Shown piece by piece: positions 1 to 7,639 of a stretch of 28,192 bases of DNA (position 1 is the first letter of the stretch; the number at the start of each line of letters is the position of its first letter). The stretch lies in contig JAQVIE010000001.1 in the NCBI GenBank assembly GCA_028695895.1, positions 1 through 28,192 on the forward strand. Reading direction: 5' to 3'. The position numbers and the translations under genes were made by a program. The notes under the pieces were generated by a model. That model ran no database searches. It was not told the origin of the DNA and was given only the letters and a program-made list of their open reading frames with translations. This stretch comes from Methanospirillum sp. (GTDB lineage Archaea > Halobacteriota > Methanomicrobia > Methanomicrobiales > Methanospirillaceae).

Positions 1-1191
1 AAGTAATCCGGTTATTGTTTCTTCATCACAGAGCCCGTCACCATCTTCATCTCTGCAGAACTCTGCAAAAGTGCATTCTGATGGATCAGAACAGTCCATG
101 ATTAAAAGAATATCAGAATCGCAATTATTATCCCTGCTTTCCATGTAATTCAGACCCCACTTACCATTACATCGGATTATTGCTAAGTCAAGGATAGTAC
201 ATGCACCATCATCGTCAATGTCAAGGCAATATTTGCAGTCCTGGTATGGATCACATGCAACAATTGGTCTTACCCCACTTTGTGGAAGTTCTTCATAGTA
301 GTAGATAGTAGATTGCGGAGTTTCACTAAGCCCTCCATCAGCTGATACACTTGAAGGTATAACCGGAGAAGTCGCCGGGCCAGATTCTTGTGGCCTTGTG
401 CTTTCTTCAGTTGTCCCGGTATATGGTTTGGTTCCTGTAATCACCGGTGTTTCGTATGATTCTGTTTCATCACAGACTCCATTCTGGTTACAATCATCAC
501 AATATCCGGATGGGCACGAGTCACAGATAATTCTGCACGGATGTTCTGCTGAAGCCGGAGTTCCTACAGATGACCCTCCTGCCGCAATAATGGGTGGGGT
601 ATCAGAAGGTGAAGAATAGGTTGGTGTGGGGGATGGAAAAGGACCGGTTTGTGTTTCTGACTGCCCTAATGCACCAGAGGATTGAACTGAATCTGCAGGG
701 CCCATGAATGTTGCCCCGGTTTTCATATCTCTGAAAACGCCGGATTTGGGATCATAATAAAATTGTGCATATATTTTCCCTTCTTTTGTAAACTGAGTTA
801 CTAAAAACCATCCATAGGTGGGAGTGTAAAATTTTTGCAGTACATTATCGAAAAACCAGCTGGTTTGAGTAACAGGATCAAAAAATGTCCCGGATCTGGT
901 GCCTGCATTCCAATGTGGAGGTATTATTTCACTTGCAGGAATTATGCCAGGGCCACCAGCAGGAATTGAGGGTGCTGCAGCGGCAGGTTTTGATGGGGTT
1001 CCTCCAGTCATGACAAGTGAAGTTGAACTAAATCCAAGATTACTGGAAGTGCTGCCTGAAGATGAAAAACCTCCTGAAGAAGTAGAGGAGGAAATTCCGG
1101 ATGACATTGAGAACGCTGCCACACACCAGACTGTCATAAGAATAAAACATCCAATGACTATGGCGACCTGAATAATTCGTAACTTTTTCAT
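1..1191 (-). CDS. Exported Cys-rich protein with Ca-binding-like Asp loops (3' end beyond window)
   Basis: The frame is open from the ATG at 1191 to base 1, giving 397 visible residues; the C-terminus lies outside the window. The start has a ribosome site (AGGTGAT) about 6 nt upstream. Residues 1-25 form a signal peptide: KKLR, then a hydrophobic run ending near VAAFS. A Ser/Gly/Thr/Pro-rich linker follows, then a middle part with aromatic repeats (FFDPVTQTSWFF and FYYDPKSGVFRD), then a Cys-rich C-terminal half. That half has Asp loops typical of EF-hand-like, dockerin or thrombospondin-3 calcium sites (DIDDDGACTILD and DEDGDGLCDEE). I infer a cell-surface protein. It sits 55 bp downstream of the PKD gene on the same strand, so the two may be co-transcribed. 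I do not recognise a named family for the full length. Confidence 0.8.
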   Translation of the reverse strand, partial: MKKLRIIQVAIVIGCFILMTVWCVAAFSMSSGISSSTSSGGFSSSGSTSSNLGFSSTSLVMTGGTPSKPAAAAPSIPAGGPGIIPASEIIPPHWNAGTRSGTFFDPVTQTSWFFDNVLQKFYTPTYGWFLVTQFTKEGKIYAQFYYDPKSGVFRDMKTGATFMGPADSVQSSGALGQSETQTGPFPSPTPTYSSPSDTPPIIAAGGSSVGTPASAEHPCRIICDSCPSGYCDDCNQNGVCDETESYETPVITGTKPYTGTTEESTRPQESGPATSPVIPSSVSADGGLSETPQSTIYYYEELPQSGVRPIVACDPYQDCKYCLDIDDDGACTILDLAIIRCNGKWGLNYMESRDNNCDSDILLIMDCSDPSECTFAEFCRDEDGDGLCDEETITGLL

Positions 1192-1246
1192 AAAAATATC
1201 ACCTTTTAAATATAATCATAAACTCTGCGTTAACTTCTCAAAAGAA

Positions 1247-2443
1247 TTATGGCTGAATTATCAGCTCCAATTGCTCTATACATCCCTCTTCATTCTCTGT
1301 TTCCTCTGTTATCGCATTAGCAATAAATATCCCGGGAGCAACTTTTTCAGTCTGCACAGTTACTTTGTGTTCTCCGTTTTTGTCAAGAGCTGTCATCCCG
1401 TATAACCTGGTTAAGTACTGGGATTGATTATTAATTATCAGATCAATAATAGATTTACCTGTTTCTTTAACTGGTATAAATGAACCGATTGTGAACGGGC
1501 CTTCAGGTTTATCAAATACCATCTCATCATCAGTTATCAAAGGATGAGTTGCAGAATCCAATATTTTTTCTTCTTCTGTTGATATCCAGAAATAAATTTT
1601 TTCAAGTGGTTTGCCGGTAATGACAATAACAAATTTCTCATCCGGCTGATTTTTTTCAGGTTCCAGAGTCATAGATATTTCAGGATCACAAAAGCTGGTT
1701 TTATCATATATTGCATTAGTCAGAAAAGCAGTACCCATTATCTCATCACTTGTGGTTAATAAGTGAACAGATGTTTCCGGAATTGGAGTATTTAATGTTG
1801 AATTTAGTGCATATTGCTCATGAATGTTTGTTCCTTGACCTACTGTAATATAATTTTTTCTTTCTTTCATGCCGGTACTGGAATCCTTTGATATCTTTAA
1901 CATTACTGAATAAGTCCCTGGAGATGAATAAATATGAACAGGATTTTGTTCAATTGAGTTTGTCCCATCTCCAAAATCCCAAAACCAGGTATTGGGTTCT
2001 CCTTTTGAAAGATCAGAGAAAGAAACAGATAATGGTGCCAGGCCCGACTGCGGCCCTCCGGTAAAATCAGCAGAAAAGGATGGCATTACCATAGGTATAA
2101 TCGGCATAAAGGGATTGGCAGAAACTGAAATAATCTGGTTAAAAGTTACAGTATCTGATAAACCCCGGGCATCAAGGACAAGAAGAGTAACTGTGTATGT
2201 TCCTGGTACGGTGTAAGTATGCATTGTTCTTGGCCCATCCCCTGCATACCCGTCACCAAAATCCCAATGCCATTCAATCGGTTTTCCTTCCGATAAATCA
2301 GTAAACATAACATTTAATGGTGCAGTTCCATGTACTGGCATTATTCCGGCATCTGCTTTTATTGCTGATGTCTGCACACATAAAAGCCCTGTTATTGTAA
2401 GAAAAAGAATAATAAATTTAAGAAAAATTTTTAGATTTCCCAT
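1247..2443 (-). CDS. Exported protein with two PKD domains
   Basis: 398 residues. Residues 1-29 are a signal peptide (basic start, then a long hydrophobic run). Two PKD domains follow at about 30-108 and 123-203, each with the hallmark W-x-W-DFGDG motif and a Y-x-x-PGTY-x-V strand. PKD domains are beta-sandwich modules of extracellular proteins that mediate protein contacts; they are common in surface layers of methanogens. Residues about 215-398 form an unassigned beta-rich C-terminal domain with no membrane anchor. The start is supported by a GAGGG ribosome site about 7 nt upstream and a TATA box at 2491-2497. The gene lies upstream of another secreted protein gene on the same strand. No enzymatic motif is seen. 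Confidence 0.88.
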   Translation of the reverse strand: MGNLKIFLKFIILFLTITGLLCVQTSAIKADAGIMPVHGTAPLNVMFTDLSEGKPIEWHWDFGDGYAGDGPRTMHTYTVPGTYTVTLLVLDARGLSDTVTFNQIISVSANPFMPIIPMVMPSFSADFTGGPQSGLAPLSVSFSDLSKGEPNTWFWDFGDGTNSIEQNPVHIYSSPGTYSVMLKISKDSSTGMKERKNYITVGQGTNIHEQYALNSTLNTPIPETSVHLLTTSDEIMGTAFLTNAIYDKTSFCDPEISMTLEPEKNQPDEKFVIVITGKPLEKIYFWISTEEEKILDSATHPLITDDEMVFDKPEGPFTIGSFIPVKETGKSIIDLIINNQSQYLTRLYGMTALDKNGEHKVTVQTEKVAPGIFIANAITEETENEEGCIEQLELIIQP

Positions 2444-2490
2444 AATCAGCCCTCTTTGTTATCAGGTAAAGAAAAATTGATGGATAAGAA

Positions 2491-2497
2491 TTTATAG
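2491..2497 (-). promoter_or_regulatory. TATA box of the PKD gene
   Basis: On the minus strand the sequence reads CTATAAA. It is about 50 bp before the ATG at 2443, which places transcription start near 2467 and gives a leader of about 24 nt that holds the GAGGG ribosome site. Confidence 0.5.
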
Positions 2498-2541
2498 ATG
2501 CCTCTTATGGAAATAATTTGATAATATTAATTATTATTGAA

Positions 2542-3660
2542 TTATAATGATGGATTTATTTCATTTTTATTATGCGCCCATATTGATATAAAATGCTGGA
2601 GAATGATCCCGACAAAGGCACAAATCAGCCCGCCAATTGCACCCTGTATGATATAAGTTATACCTAAATCCTGTGTAACAGGAAATTGATCCAGGTTCAG
2701 ATTTGAAAGAGTATAACTCATTCCTCCAAAGGCAAGTACCCCTATTGCACTGATAAAATAAGAAAAAATCACTGCGCGTGAAAGGCTTTCATGTTCATAA
2801 AGAAAGCTGTCAATAATTGATCCAAGCGACGTCGTAATTGCAGCAAGAGTGAACCATGCAATAGCGCCCCAGAGAAAGAGGATAGCCATCGGAAATATCC
2901 CGCTTCCATCCCAATAACTGGTAAGTGCTGAAGTGCCCTCCATTACTCCTATGATGGCAAAAATTACTCCTCCAACATATGTAACAAAGGAAAATCTTCC
3001 CCTGTAAAGAGTAGACTTTAGATCAATCACTTCGCTTCTGACAATTTCATCTAATGAAAAACCTTTATATAATAAATATCCGCCGACACATCCTGCAATT
3101 ACCATTGTAGCAATTTCAGGTCTGTTAACTGCATAACTTATTGCATATAGCATAAGTGTAAGTCCGGGTAATACCAGGACAATTTTTGAAATTTTTGGAT
3201 CGCTTACCAGTTTTTTGATGATATAATATGTCCCTTCAAGGTTTGGTATCTGGGATACAACGACCCTCTGGATTGATGTTATGTTAATTTTACTTTGGAT
3301 GATTGGAAGAATATATTCATCTTCCCCCCCGTCGGTGACAAGAATACACTGGTTACATCCAGTCTCAATTAATATTTCATCAAGTAATCGTGCAATTTTT
3401 CTGTCACCCTCGATGAATCTAAAATGGTTTCCTCCAATTACGACAACTTCTGCATCTTCTCCGTCAGCAACAAGTTTGTCATAGGTGGAAATTGCCTGAA
3501 ATATTGCATTGAGATCCGAATCTTCAGGATCTGCAAGGGCAAGAAGAATTGCAGCGTCAAGGCATGCTGCTCTGCCTACAACAGGACTTTCAACACCAGC
3601 TTTAAAACCAATATCATCGTCGCGGTCGATATTGAGGACTAATGTCCTGATAAAACCCAT
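2542..3660 (-). CDS. DUF373 family membrane protein
   Basis: 372 residues from the ATG at 3660. The frame stays open upstream to 3870, but that extension would overlap the next gene and is low-complexity, so the later start is preferred. Residues 1-150 are a soluble alpha/beta part with conserved-looking NIDRDDDIG near the N-terminus and DGGEDEYILP near 110-119. After it come about six membrane segments (roughly 159-178, 183-200, 223-246, 257-282, 296-317 and 333-360). This matches the archaeal DUF373 family, whose function is unknown. A TATA box at 3684-3690 puts transcription start at about the ATG, so the mRNA is probably leaderless. It lies 55 bp downstream of the coiled-coil gene but seems to have its own promoter. 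Confidence 0.85.
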   Translation of the reverse strand: MGFIRTLVLNIDRDDDIGFKAGVESPVVGRAACLDAAILLALADPEDSDLNAIFQAISTYDKLVADGEDAEVVVIGGNHFRFIEGDRKIARLLDEILIETGCNQCILVTDGGEDEYILPIIQSKINITSIQRVVVSQIPNLEGTYYIIKKLVSDPKISKIVLVLPGLTLMLYAISYAVNRPEIATMVIAGCVGGYLLYKGFSLDEIVRSEVIDLKSTLYRGRFSFVTYVGGVIFAIIGVMEGTSALTSYWDGSGIFPMAILFLWGAIAWFTLAAITTSLGSIIDSFLYEHESLSRAVIFSYFISAIGVLAFGGMSYTLSNLNLDQFPVTQDLGITYIIQGAIGGLICAFVGIILQHFISIWAHNKNEINPSL

Positions 3661-3683
3661 TACAATGATATTAGTTACTTTCC

Positions 3684-3690
3684 TATAAAT
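3684..3690 (-). promoter_or_regulatory. TATA box of the DUF373 gene (leaderless arrangement)
   Basis: ATTTATAGG on the minus strand is centred about 26 bp before the ATG at 3660, and no ribosome site lies between. That spacing fits transcription starting at the initiation codon. Confidence 0.5.
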
Positions 3691-3715
3691 GATCTCGTTA
3701 AAAAAGAAGATGGAA

Positions 3716-4576
3716 TTATAAAAGCTTTGAACGCTGAAGAAGAAGGAGGTCTTCAGTGGTGAGTTTTTCACCGGCTTTAAATTGTGAGAAGATCTGTTCT
3801 GCTTCTTTTCTGACTTCCTTTTGTTCTTTTGTTGATCTGACCTTTTTATTCTTCTTACGAAGACCACCAATTACCTTATCATAATCGCGGAGTTCCTTCT
3901 GGCATGCAATGAAGAGCTTATGTTCATTGTCAGCTGCTTCTTGGGCTTCTACAAATTTTTTGTGTGATTCATCTGCTTTTTCGCGGGACGAATCAGCTTT
4001 CCGGTAACACTCCACCATAAGGTCATGGTGTTTTTGAGCATCTTCTGCCAGCTGGGTAACATGGTCATGGATCTCAGAGGCCTGCCGACGAAGATCCTTT
4101 GCAAGCGCTATTTTTTCCCTTATCTCTTTGTTCTGTTCAATTTCAGCTTCCTGCTCACGAAGCTGTTCCTTCAGGGCTTTTATCTTTTCAATGAGTTCAC
4201 GTTCTTTTTCTGTTGTAAATACTTCAGTCTGTTGTCTGAACTCAAGGTGTTCAATCTGTTTATGAAGTTCTTTGATACTCCGGCTTTTTATACCGCCATG
4301 TTCTTTTTTGAAAGCGTCAATATCTCCAAAAAGAACATTTGCCTGTTCATTGAGTTCATTTCTCTTATCTTTAAGATCCTGAACTTCCTTGTTGAACTGA
4401 TCCCGGAGTTCTTTGTGCTTTTGAGCTTCTTCAACACATTCACGGGTCTGATTGTTCAGAGTATTTCGCTCCCTGGCAAACTGGCTTGCCTGGGCATTAA
4501 ACTCATTTCTTTTATTCTTGTGATCTTCAGATCCCGAGATAGTAACTTTTCTTTTATCAATCAGTTCATTCAACAT
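3716..4576 (-). CDS. Archaeal coiled-coil protein (COG1340-like)
   Basis: 286 residues, almost entirely charged heptad-rich helix (Lys, Glu, Gln, Arg, Asp) from about residue 10 to 255, with repeated R-N-E-x-N and L-R-D-x-x-N patterns in the first 80 residues. There is no signal peptide or membrane segment, so it should be cytoplasmic. The pattern matches the uncharacterised archaeal coiled-coil family COG1340; SMC-like rods look similar, but no ATPase heads are present. The start at 4576 has GAGG about 11 nt upstream. The gene follows a long structured non-coding stretch (4577-4889), and a DUF373 membrane protein gene lies 55 bp downstream. Function is unknown. Confidence 0.85.
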   Translation of the reverse strand: MLNELIDKRKVTISGSEDHKNKRNEFNAQASQFARERNTLNNQTRECVEEAQKHKELRDQFNKEVQDLKDKRNELNEQANVLFGDIDAFKKEHGGIKSRSIKELHKQIEHLEFRQQTEVFTTEKERELIEKIKALKEQLREQEAEIEQNKEIREKIALAKDLRRQASEIHDHVTQLAEDAQKHHDLMVECYRKADSSREKADESHKKFVEAQEAADNEHKLFIACQKELRDYDKVIGGLRKKNKKVRSTKEQKEVRKEAEQIFSQFKAGEKLTTEDLLLLQRSKLL

Positions 4577-4889
4577 CGTTAACCAATCCTCGCATTAAAA
4601 GGCACGTTCTGGTATCCCCTACCGGTGCGAGAGATGGGACATACGTAAGAGCAATTCGTAGTATGTACAAAAAGACGTGTTAAAACGTGCAAAATCAGAG
4701 ATATACAACGTTTCAGGATTCCCCTCAGGGATGCCTGCCACCTGGAAACAGTGAAGTGGCATTCATCTGTTCGACTACAGTTCTTGTTCGCTACACGATC
4801 CACGTATGTTCGACTCCCAATACCAAAAGGCTCTGAAACAAGAGACCCATCGTTCATTAAATCGCGAAGGGATCCTGTGTGACCTTCTA
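4577..4889 (-). ncRNA. Candidate structured RNA or long structured 5' leader
   Basis: A stretch of about 310 nt lies between a minus-strand TATA box (4911-4918) and the coiled-coil gene. It is dense in perfect or near-perfect complementary arms: 4866-4870 with 4883-4887; 4602-4608 with 4684-4690 (7 bp); 4609-4614 with 4620-4625 (one G-T pair, 5-nt loop); 4639-4644 with 4661-4666; a competing 8-bp long-range pairing of 4639-4646 with 4802-4809; 4710-4714 with 4745-4749; and 4736-4741 with 4756-4761. The motif AGTCGAACA occurs twice on the minus strand (4807-4815 and 4768-4776), with a third partial copy at 4785-4792. The inferred start near 4889 falls right at the first hairpin. I compared it by eye with archaeal SRP RNA and RNase P RNA and did not find their conserved cores. 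A 92-codon open frame (4579-4857) runs through it but has odd composition and no recognisable domain. Confidence 0.45.
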
Positions 4890-4910
4890 TTATTAAGATG
4901 ACAGCATCAT

Positions 4911-4918
4911 TTTTATAA
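4911..4918 (-). promoter_or_regulatory. TATA box for the structured RNA and coiled-coil gene transcript
   Basis: The minus strand reads AATTATAAAA. A start about 26 bp downstream falls near 4889, at the edge of the first hairpin of the structured region. The rest of 4890-5087 is AT-rich spacer with no gene that I can see. Confidence 0.5.
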
Positions 4919-5032
4919 TTAATGTCACACTTTTAAAAATATGAGGAGAACAGGAAAGAAAATCTTACATTCCTTTAAAAAATCTATATATCAAAATTTA
5001 AAACAAAAATTAAAAACTTCTTTTGGCGAAAT

Positions 5033-5042
5033 AGAAAAAAAA
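5033..5042 (-). terminator. T-rich tract after ftsZ
   Basis: About 45 bp past the ftsZ stop the minus strand has an uninterrupted run of T followed by more T-rich sequence. Archaeal RNA polymerase stops at such tracts. No clear hairpin precedes it. Confidence 0.4.
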
Positions 5043-5087
5043 GGAAATATCCAATATTGAGGTCTATGGCAGTTGTTTCAGGTAGTT

Positions 5088-6257
5088 TTACATCCAGATG
5101 ATATCTGGCCCGCTGGCATAATCCATAGCTGCGGTAATGGAGTGGGATTTTATTCGCGCAATGTCGGGGGATTTAGGATAACGAATCTGCTCTTCAATTC
5201 GATCCAGTTTTTCCCTGTAGGGTTGCTTTGGCTTAGCTATGGTGTCGCCATTTTTTACTCCTGTCATAATGGCAAGGACGCGGACTTTTCCTTCCATGTC
5301 AGGTCGAATTCGGGCTCCCCAAATAACATCAGCATGTGGATCAAGCTCATAAGTAAGAGAGGAAGCAATCTCTTCAGATTCAATGAGCGTCAGATCACTT
5401 CCGCCGGTAATATGGATCAATGCCCCTGTGGCACCACGATAATCGATGTCAAGCATTGGATTGGAAAGACATTCTCTTACAACAGATTCTGCTTTATTCT
5501 GTTGTTTTGATTCTCCAACGAGCATGGTTGCCACTCCACCCTTACTCATGATAGCTCTGACATCCGCATAATCAATGTTAATGAGTGAAGGTTCTGTAAT
5601 TGTTTCAGTAATTCCTTTAACTGTCTCTCCAATTAACTGGTCCATGACGGAGAAAGACTGTGCAAGAGGAAGGTTAGGAACAAAACTTTTCAACCTGTTA
5701 TTATCAAGAAGAATTACAGAATCACATGCTTTTGACATGGCTTCAAGACCGTCTTCAGCCCTGATAAGTCTGGCTTTTTCTACGTCAAACGGGTAGGAAA
5801 CCATGCCGACAACAATAGCTCCTTGTTCTTTTGCTATTTGCGCGACAGCTGGTGCAGATCCTGTACCGGTACCCCCTCCCATACCTGCAGTGATAAAACA
5901 GAGATCAACAGAATCAAGAAGGCTTTCCAAGGTTGGGCGAGCCATTTCCGCTGCTTTACGACCAACTTCCGGGTATCCCCCTGCGCCAAGACCTTTTGTC
6001 AGACTTTTACCAATTAGAATCCGTTTATCCGCCTGAATCATGTCCAGGTGTTGTTTATCTGTATTTATGGCAATGGTCTCAGCACCGGAGACGCCCATGT
6101 GATGAAGACGGTTAATGGTATTATTTCCGGCTCCCCCACACCCTATGATGACAATTCTTGGTTGTCCATCCATATCATCATCATAGTTTTGCGACATATT
6201 CTTGAGTTCTTTTTCTCGTTCCGCGTTAATTACTGCGGCATTGATGATACTCTGCAT
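5088..6257 (-). CDS. ftsZ: Cell division protein FtsZ
   Basis: 389 residues from the ATG at 6257. FtsZ is the tubulin-like GTPase that polymerises into the division ring. The sequence shows the glycine-rich N-terminal nucleotide loop (GCGGAGNNT at about 39-47), the tubulin signature GGGTGTG at 127-133, the T7 region [11 protein letters not shown], and a C-terminal domain ending in a short tail. The N-terminus ([13 protein letters not shown]) resembles the FtsZ1 style of other euryarchaea, but I do not assign the paralogue firmly. The frame is open up to 6347, but that extension would overlap the upstream gene; the chosen start has a strong ribosome site (GAGGGGG) 8 nt upstream. It begins 19 bp after the cdrS-like stop, so the two form one operon. 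Confidence 0.96.
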   Translation of the reverse strand: MQSIINAAVINAEREKELKNMSQNYDDDMDGQPRIVIIGCGGAGNNTINRLHHMGVSGAETIAINTDKQHLDMIQADKRILIGKSLTKGLGAGGYPEVGRKAAEMARPTLESLLDSVDLCFITAGMGGGTGTGSAPAVAQIAKEQGAIVVGMVSYPFDVEKARLIRAEDGLEAMSKACDSVILLDNNRLKSFVPNLPLAQSFSVMDQLIGETVKGITETITEPSLINIDYADVRAIMSKGGVATMLVGESKQQNKAESVVRECLSNPMLDIDYRGATGALIHITGGSDLTLIESEEIASSLTYELDPHADVIWGARIRPDMEGKVRVLAIMTGVKNGDTIAKPKQPYREKLDRIEEQIRYPKSPDIARIKSHSITAAMDYASGPDIIWM

Positions 6258-6276
6258 ACTTTTATCCCCCTCACAT

Positions 6277-6447
6277 CTAAAATGACAGTTGATCACTGTC
6301 GGCGAGCACTCTGGTTGCCCGCTTTTCGATGAGCATACGTACAGCATCCCTTATGGCTTCAGAGACGGTGGGAAACTCGCCCGCCTCTACCATCTTCTCC
6401 AGCATCAGTATCTGCTGGTCAGGCAACCGGATGGTGATTCGCTTCAT
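6277..6447 (-). CDS. cdrS: CdrS-like ribbon-helix-helix regulator
   Basis: 56 residues, starting [12 protein letters not shown] and ending DSDQLSF. It has the classic ribbon-helix-helix plan: an N-terminal DNA-contacting strand (KRITIRL, 2-8), helix A with [10 protein letters not shown], the turn PTVSE, and helix B with [12 protein letters not shown]. In euryarchaea a very short protein of this type, CdrS, is encoded beside ftsZ and controls cell-division genes (known for haloarchaea). The order cdrS then ftsZ with a 19-bp gap is that arrangement. A start at 6447 is the only one that gives the full strand-helix-helix. Six repeats with exact 11-bp spacing lie 15-80 bp upstream and are the likely operator. 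The name is by sequence style and position. Confidence 0.85.
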   Translation of the reverse strand: MKRITIRLPDQQILMLEKMVEAGEFPTVSEAIRDAVRMLIEKRATRVLADSDQLSF

Positions 6448-6461
6448 ACTTAAGCCTCATG

Positions 6462-6527
6462 ATCTGACAATTGTCTGCCACATGTCTGCCAGTCGTCTGA
6501 CAATAAGGTGACAACAGTCGGACACAA
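6462..6527. promoter_or_regulatory. Six 11-bp-phased operator repeats upstream of cdrS-ftsZ
   Basis: On the plus strand, hexamers CTGACA, CTGCCA, CTGCCA, CTGACA, GTGACA and CGGACA start at 6464, 6475, 6486, 6497, 6508 and 6519, each exactly 11 bp after the last. The fuller unit is GTCTGnCA plus three bases. The array spans the inferred 5' leader of cdrS-ftsZ, from about the start site at 6527 to 15 bp before the ATG. One helical turn per repeat suits cooperative binding of a dimeric regulator along one face of the DNA. Confidence 0.7.
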
Positions 6528-6548
6528 CGAGATACAGAGAATACAATC

Positions 6549-6557
6549 CATAAATAG
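6549..6557 (-). promoter_or_regulatory. TATA box in the cdrS/cobD divergent region
   Basis: CTATTTATG on the minus strand predicts a start near 6527, at the distal edge of the 11-bp repeats. The complement CATAAATAG could also serve the plus-strand cobD-like gene (start near 6580, ATG at 6638), so the element could be shared. Confidence 0.45.
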
Positions 6558-6637
6558 ATAAAGGTTTCGTTTTATTCACAGATGAAAATAGATAGTTGTA
6601 AACAATCTGGTGTTCATGAATAGGAAAGAGCTGCCAG

Positions 6638-7639
6638 ATGAGATACAAATCTGAACTTCGGGCCGTGCATGGAGGCAGAGGTAAATACATAACAGGAATG
6701 GATAAAGAACCTCTGGATTTCAGTGCAAATATTAACCCATATCCTCCGGAACTGGATCTTGCCATTCCTGAAGACGCACTTACCCGGTATCCTGATGATG
6801 AGTATCTTTTATTAAAGGAGACCATTGCACGCCATCACGGATGCAAACCAGAATATATCACCGTAGGTAATGGATCGGTTGAAGTCATACGGACATTATG
6901 TCACACTGTTTTGAATAATTCTATGAAATATTTTGTATCTGATCATACATTTGCTGAGTATGAATTATCAGCTCAACTTACAGGCGCGAGAAAAACTGCT
7001 GATGAAAAAGAATCCAGCCTCTCGTTCATCTGTAATCCAGATAATCCATCAGGAATATTAGTGCAAAAACAAGAGATATTATCACGTCTTTCACAATATG
7101 ACATCGACCATATCCTTTGTGTCGATGAAGCTTTCATCGATCTCTCAGATCCATCCCAATCGGTCTCTGATAAACTGGAACCAGGCCTGTTTGTCCTGCG
7201 ATCATTAACAAAAAGTTTTGCAATTCCTGGAATACGGTTTGGTTATGGGATAGGCGATCCTGACCTCATTGCTTCGATGGAGGTTATGCGCCCCCCCTGG
7301 ACAGTGAATGCTTTTGCAGAAAAGGTTGCTATCTCTGCATTTTCAAAATACGATGATCTGGAATACTCAAGAAATATGATTACCAGGGAAAAATCCCGGT
7401 TGAAAAATATTATAGAAAATTATGGTTGGTCATGTTCCAATGGAAGTGCAAATTATCTGCTTATTGAAACTTATCATCCGTCTGAATTAATTACAAATCT
7501 ATTTCTTAAATCAGGCATTCTTGTCAGGAATTGCAGTTCTTTTGATTTACCAACAAGCATACGTATAGCAATCCGGACAATTGATGAAAATAATAAATTT
7601 ATTGAAGCACTGGAGAAAATATCTTCATGTTTGCATTGA
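6638..7639 (+). CDS. cobD: Threonine-phosphate decarboxylase (CobD family)
   Basis: 333 residues of the PLP-dependent fold-type I aminotransferase family. CobD decarboxylates L-threonine-O-3-phosphate to (R)-1-amino-2-propanol phosphate, the linker that joins corrin ring and lower ligand in cobamides. Visible marks are HGG near 11-13, DFSANINPY near 27-35, NPDNPSG at 133-139, DEAFIDLS at about 163-170, and the PLP-binding SLTKSF with Lys192, followed by GIRFGY. Histidinol-phosphate aminotransferase has the same fold and is the main alternative. The neighbour cobY, overlapping by 13 nt, favours the cobamide role. A purine-rich ribosome site (AGGAAAGAG) precedes the ATG. Confidence 0.85.
   Translation: MRYKSELRAVHGGRGKYITGMDKEPLDFSANINPYPPELDLAIPEDALTRYPDDEYLLLKETIARHHGCKPEYITVGNGSVEVIRTLCHTVLNNSMKYFVSDHTFAEYELSAQLTGARKTADEKESSLSFICNPDNPSGILVQKQEILSRLSQYDIDHILCVDEAFIDLSDPSQSVSDKLEPGLFVLRSLTKSFAIPGIRFGYGIGDPDLIASMEVMRPPWTVNAFAEKVAISAFSKYDDLEYSRNMITREKSRLKNIIENYGWSCSNGSANYLLIETYHPSELITNLFLKSGILVRNCSSFDLPTSIRIAIRTIDENNKFIEALEKISSCLH

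Noticed and set aside
3661..3870. N-terminal extension of the DUF373 protein
   Set aside because: It would overlap the coiled-coil gene, is low-complexity, and the ATG at 3660 with its TATA box at 3684-3690 fits the family start.
4025..4582. 185-codon plus-strand frame (hydrophobic)
   Set aside because: It is antisense to the coiled-coil gene; its Phe/Leu-rich sequence is what Lys/Glu-rich helix codons give on the other strand.
4579..4857. 92-codon open frame on the minus strand before the coiled-coil gene
   Set aside because: It has an odd Cys/Arg-rich composition, no recognisable domain and lies inside a strongly paired region, so I treat it as a chance frame in a structured RNA.
4577..4890. 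SRP RNA or RNase P RNA
   Set aside because: The length fits, but I cannot find the SRP helix 8 core or the conserved RNase P P4 elements on either strand.
6258..6347. Longer FtsZ start
   Set aside because: It would overlap the cdrS-like gene; the ATG at 6257 has a strong ribosome site.
6457..6825. 122-codon minus-strand frame
   Set aside because: It crosses the operator array and the start of the cobD-like gene, with no family match.
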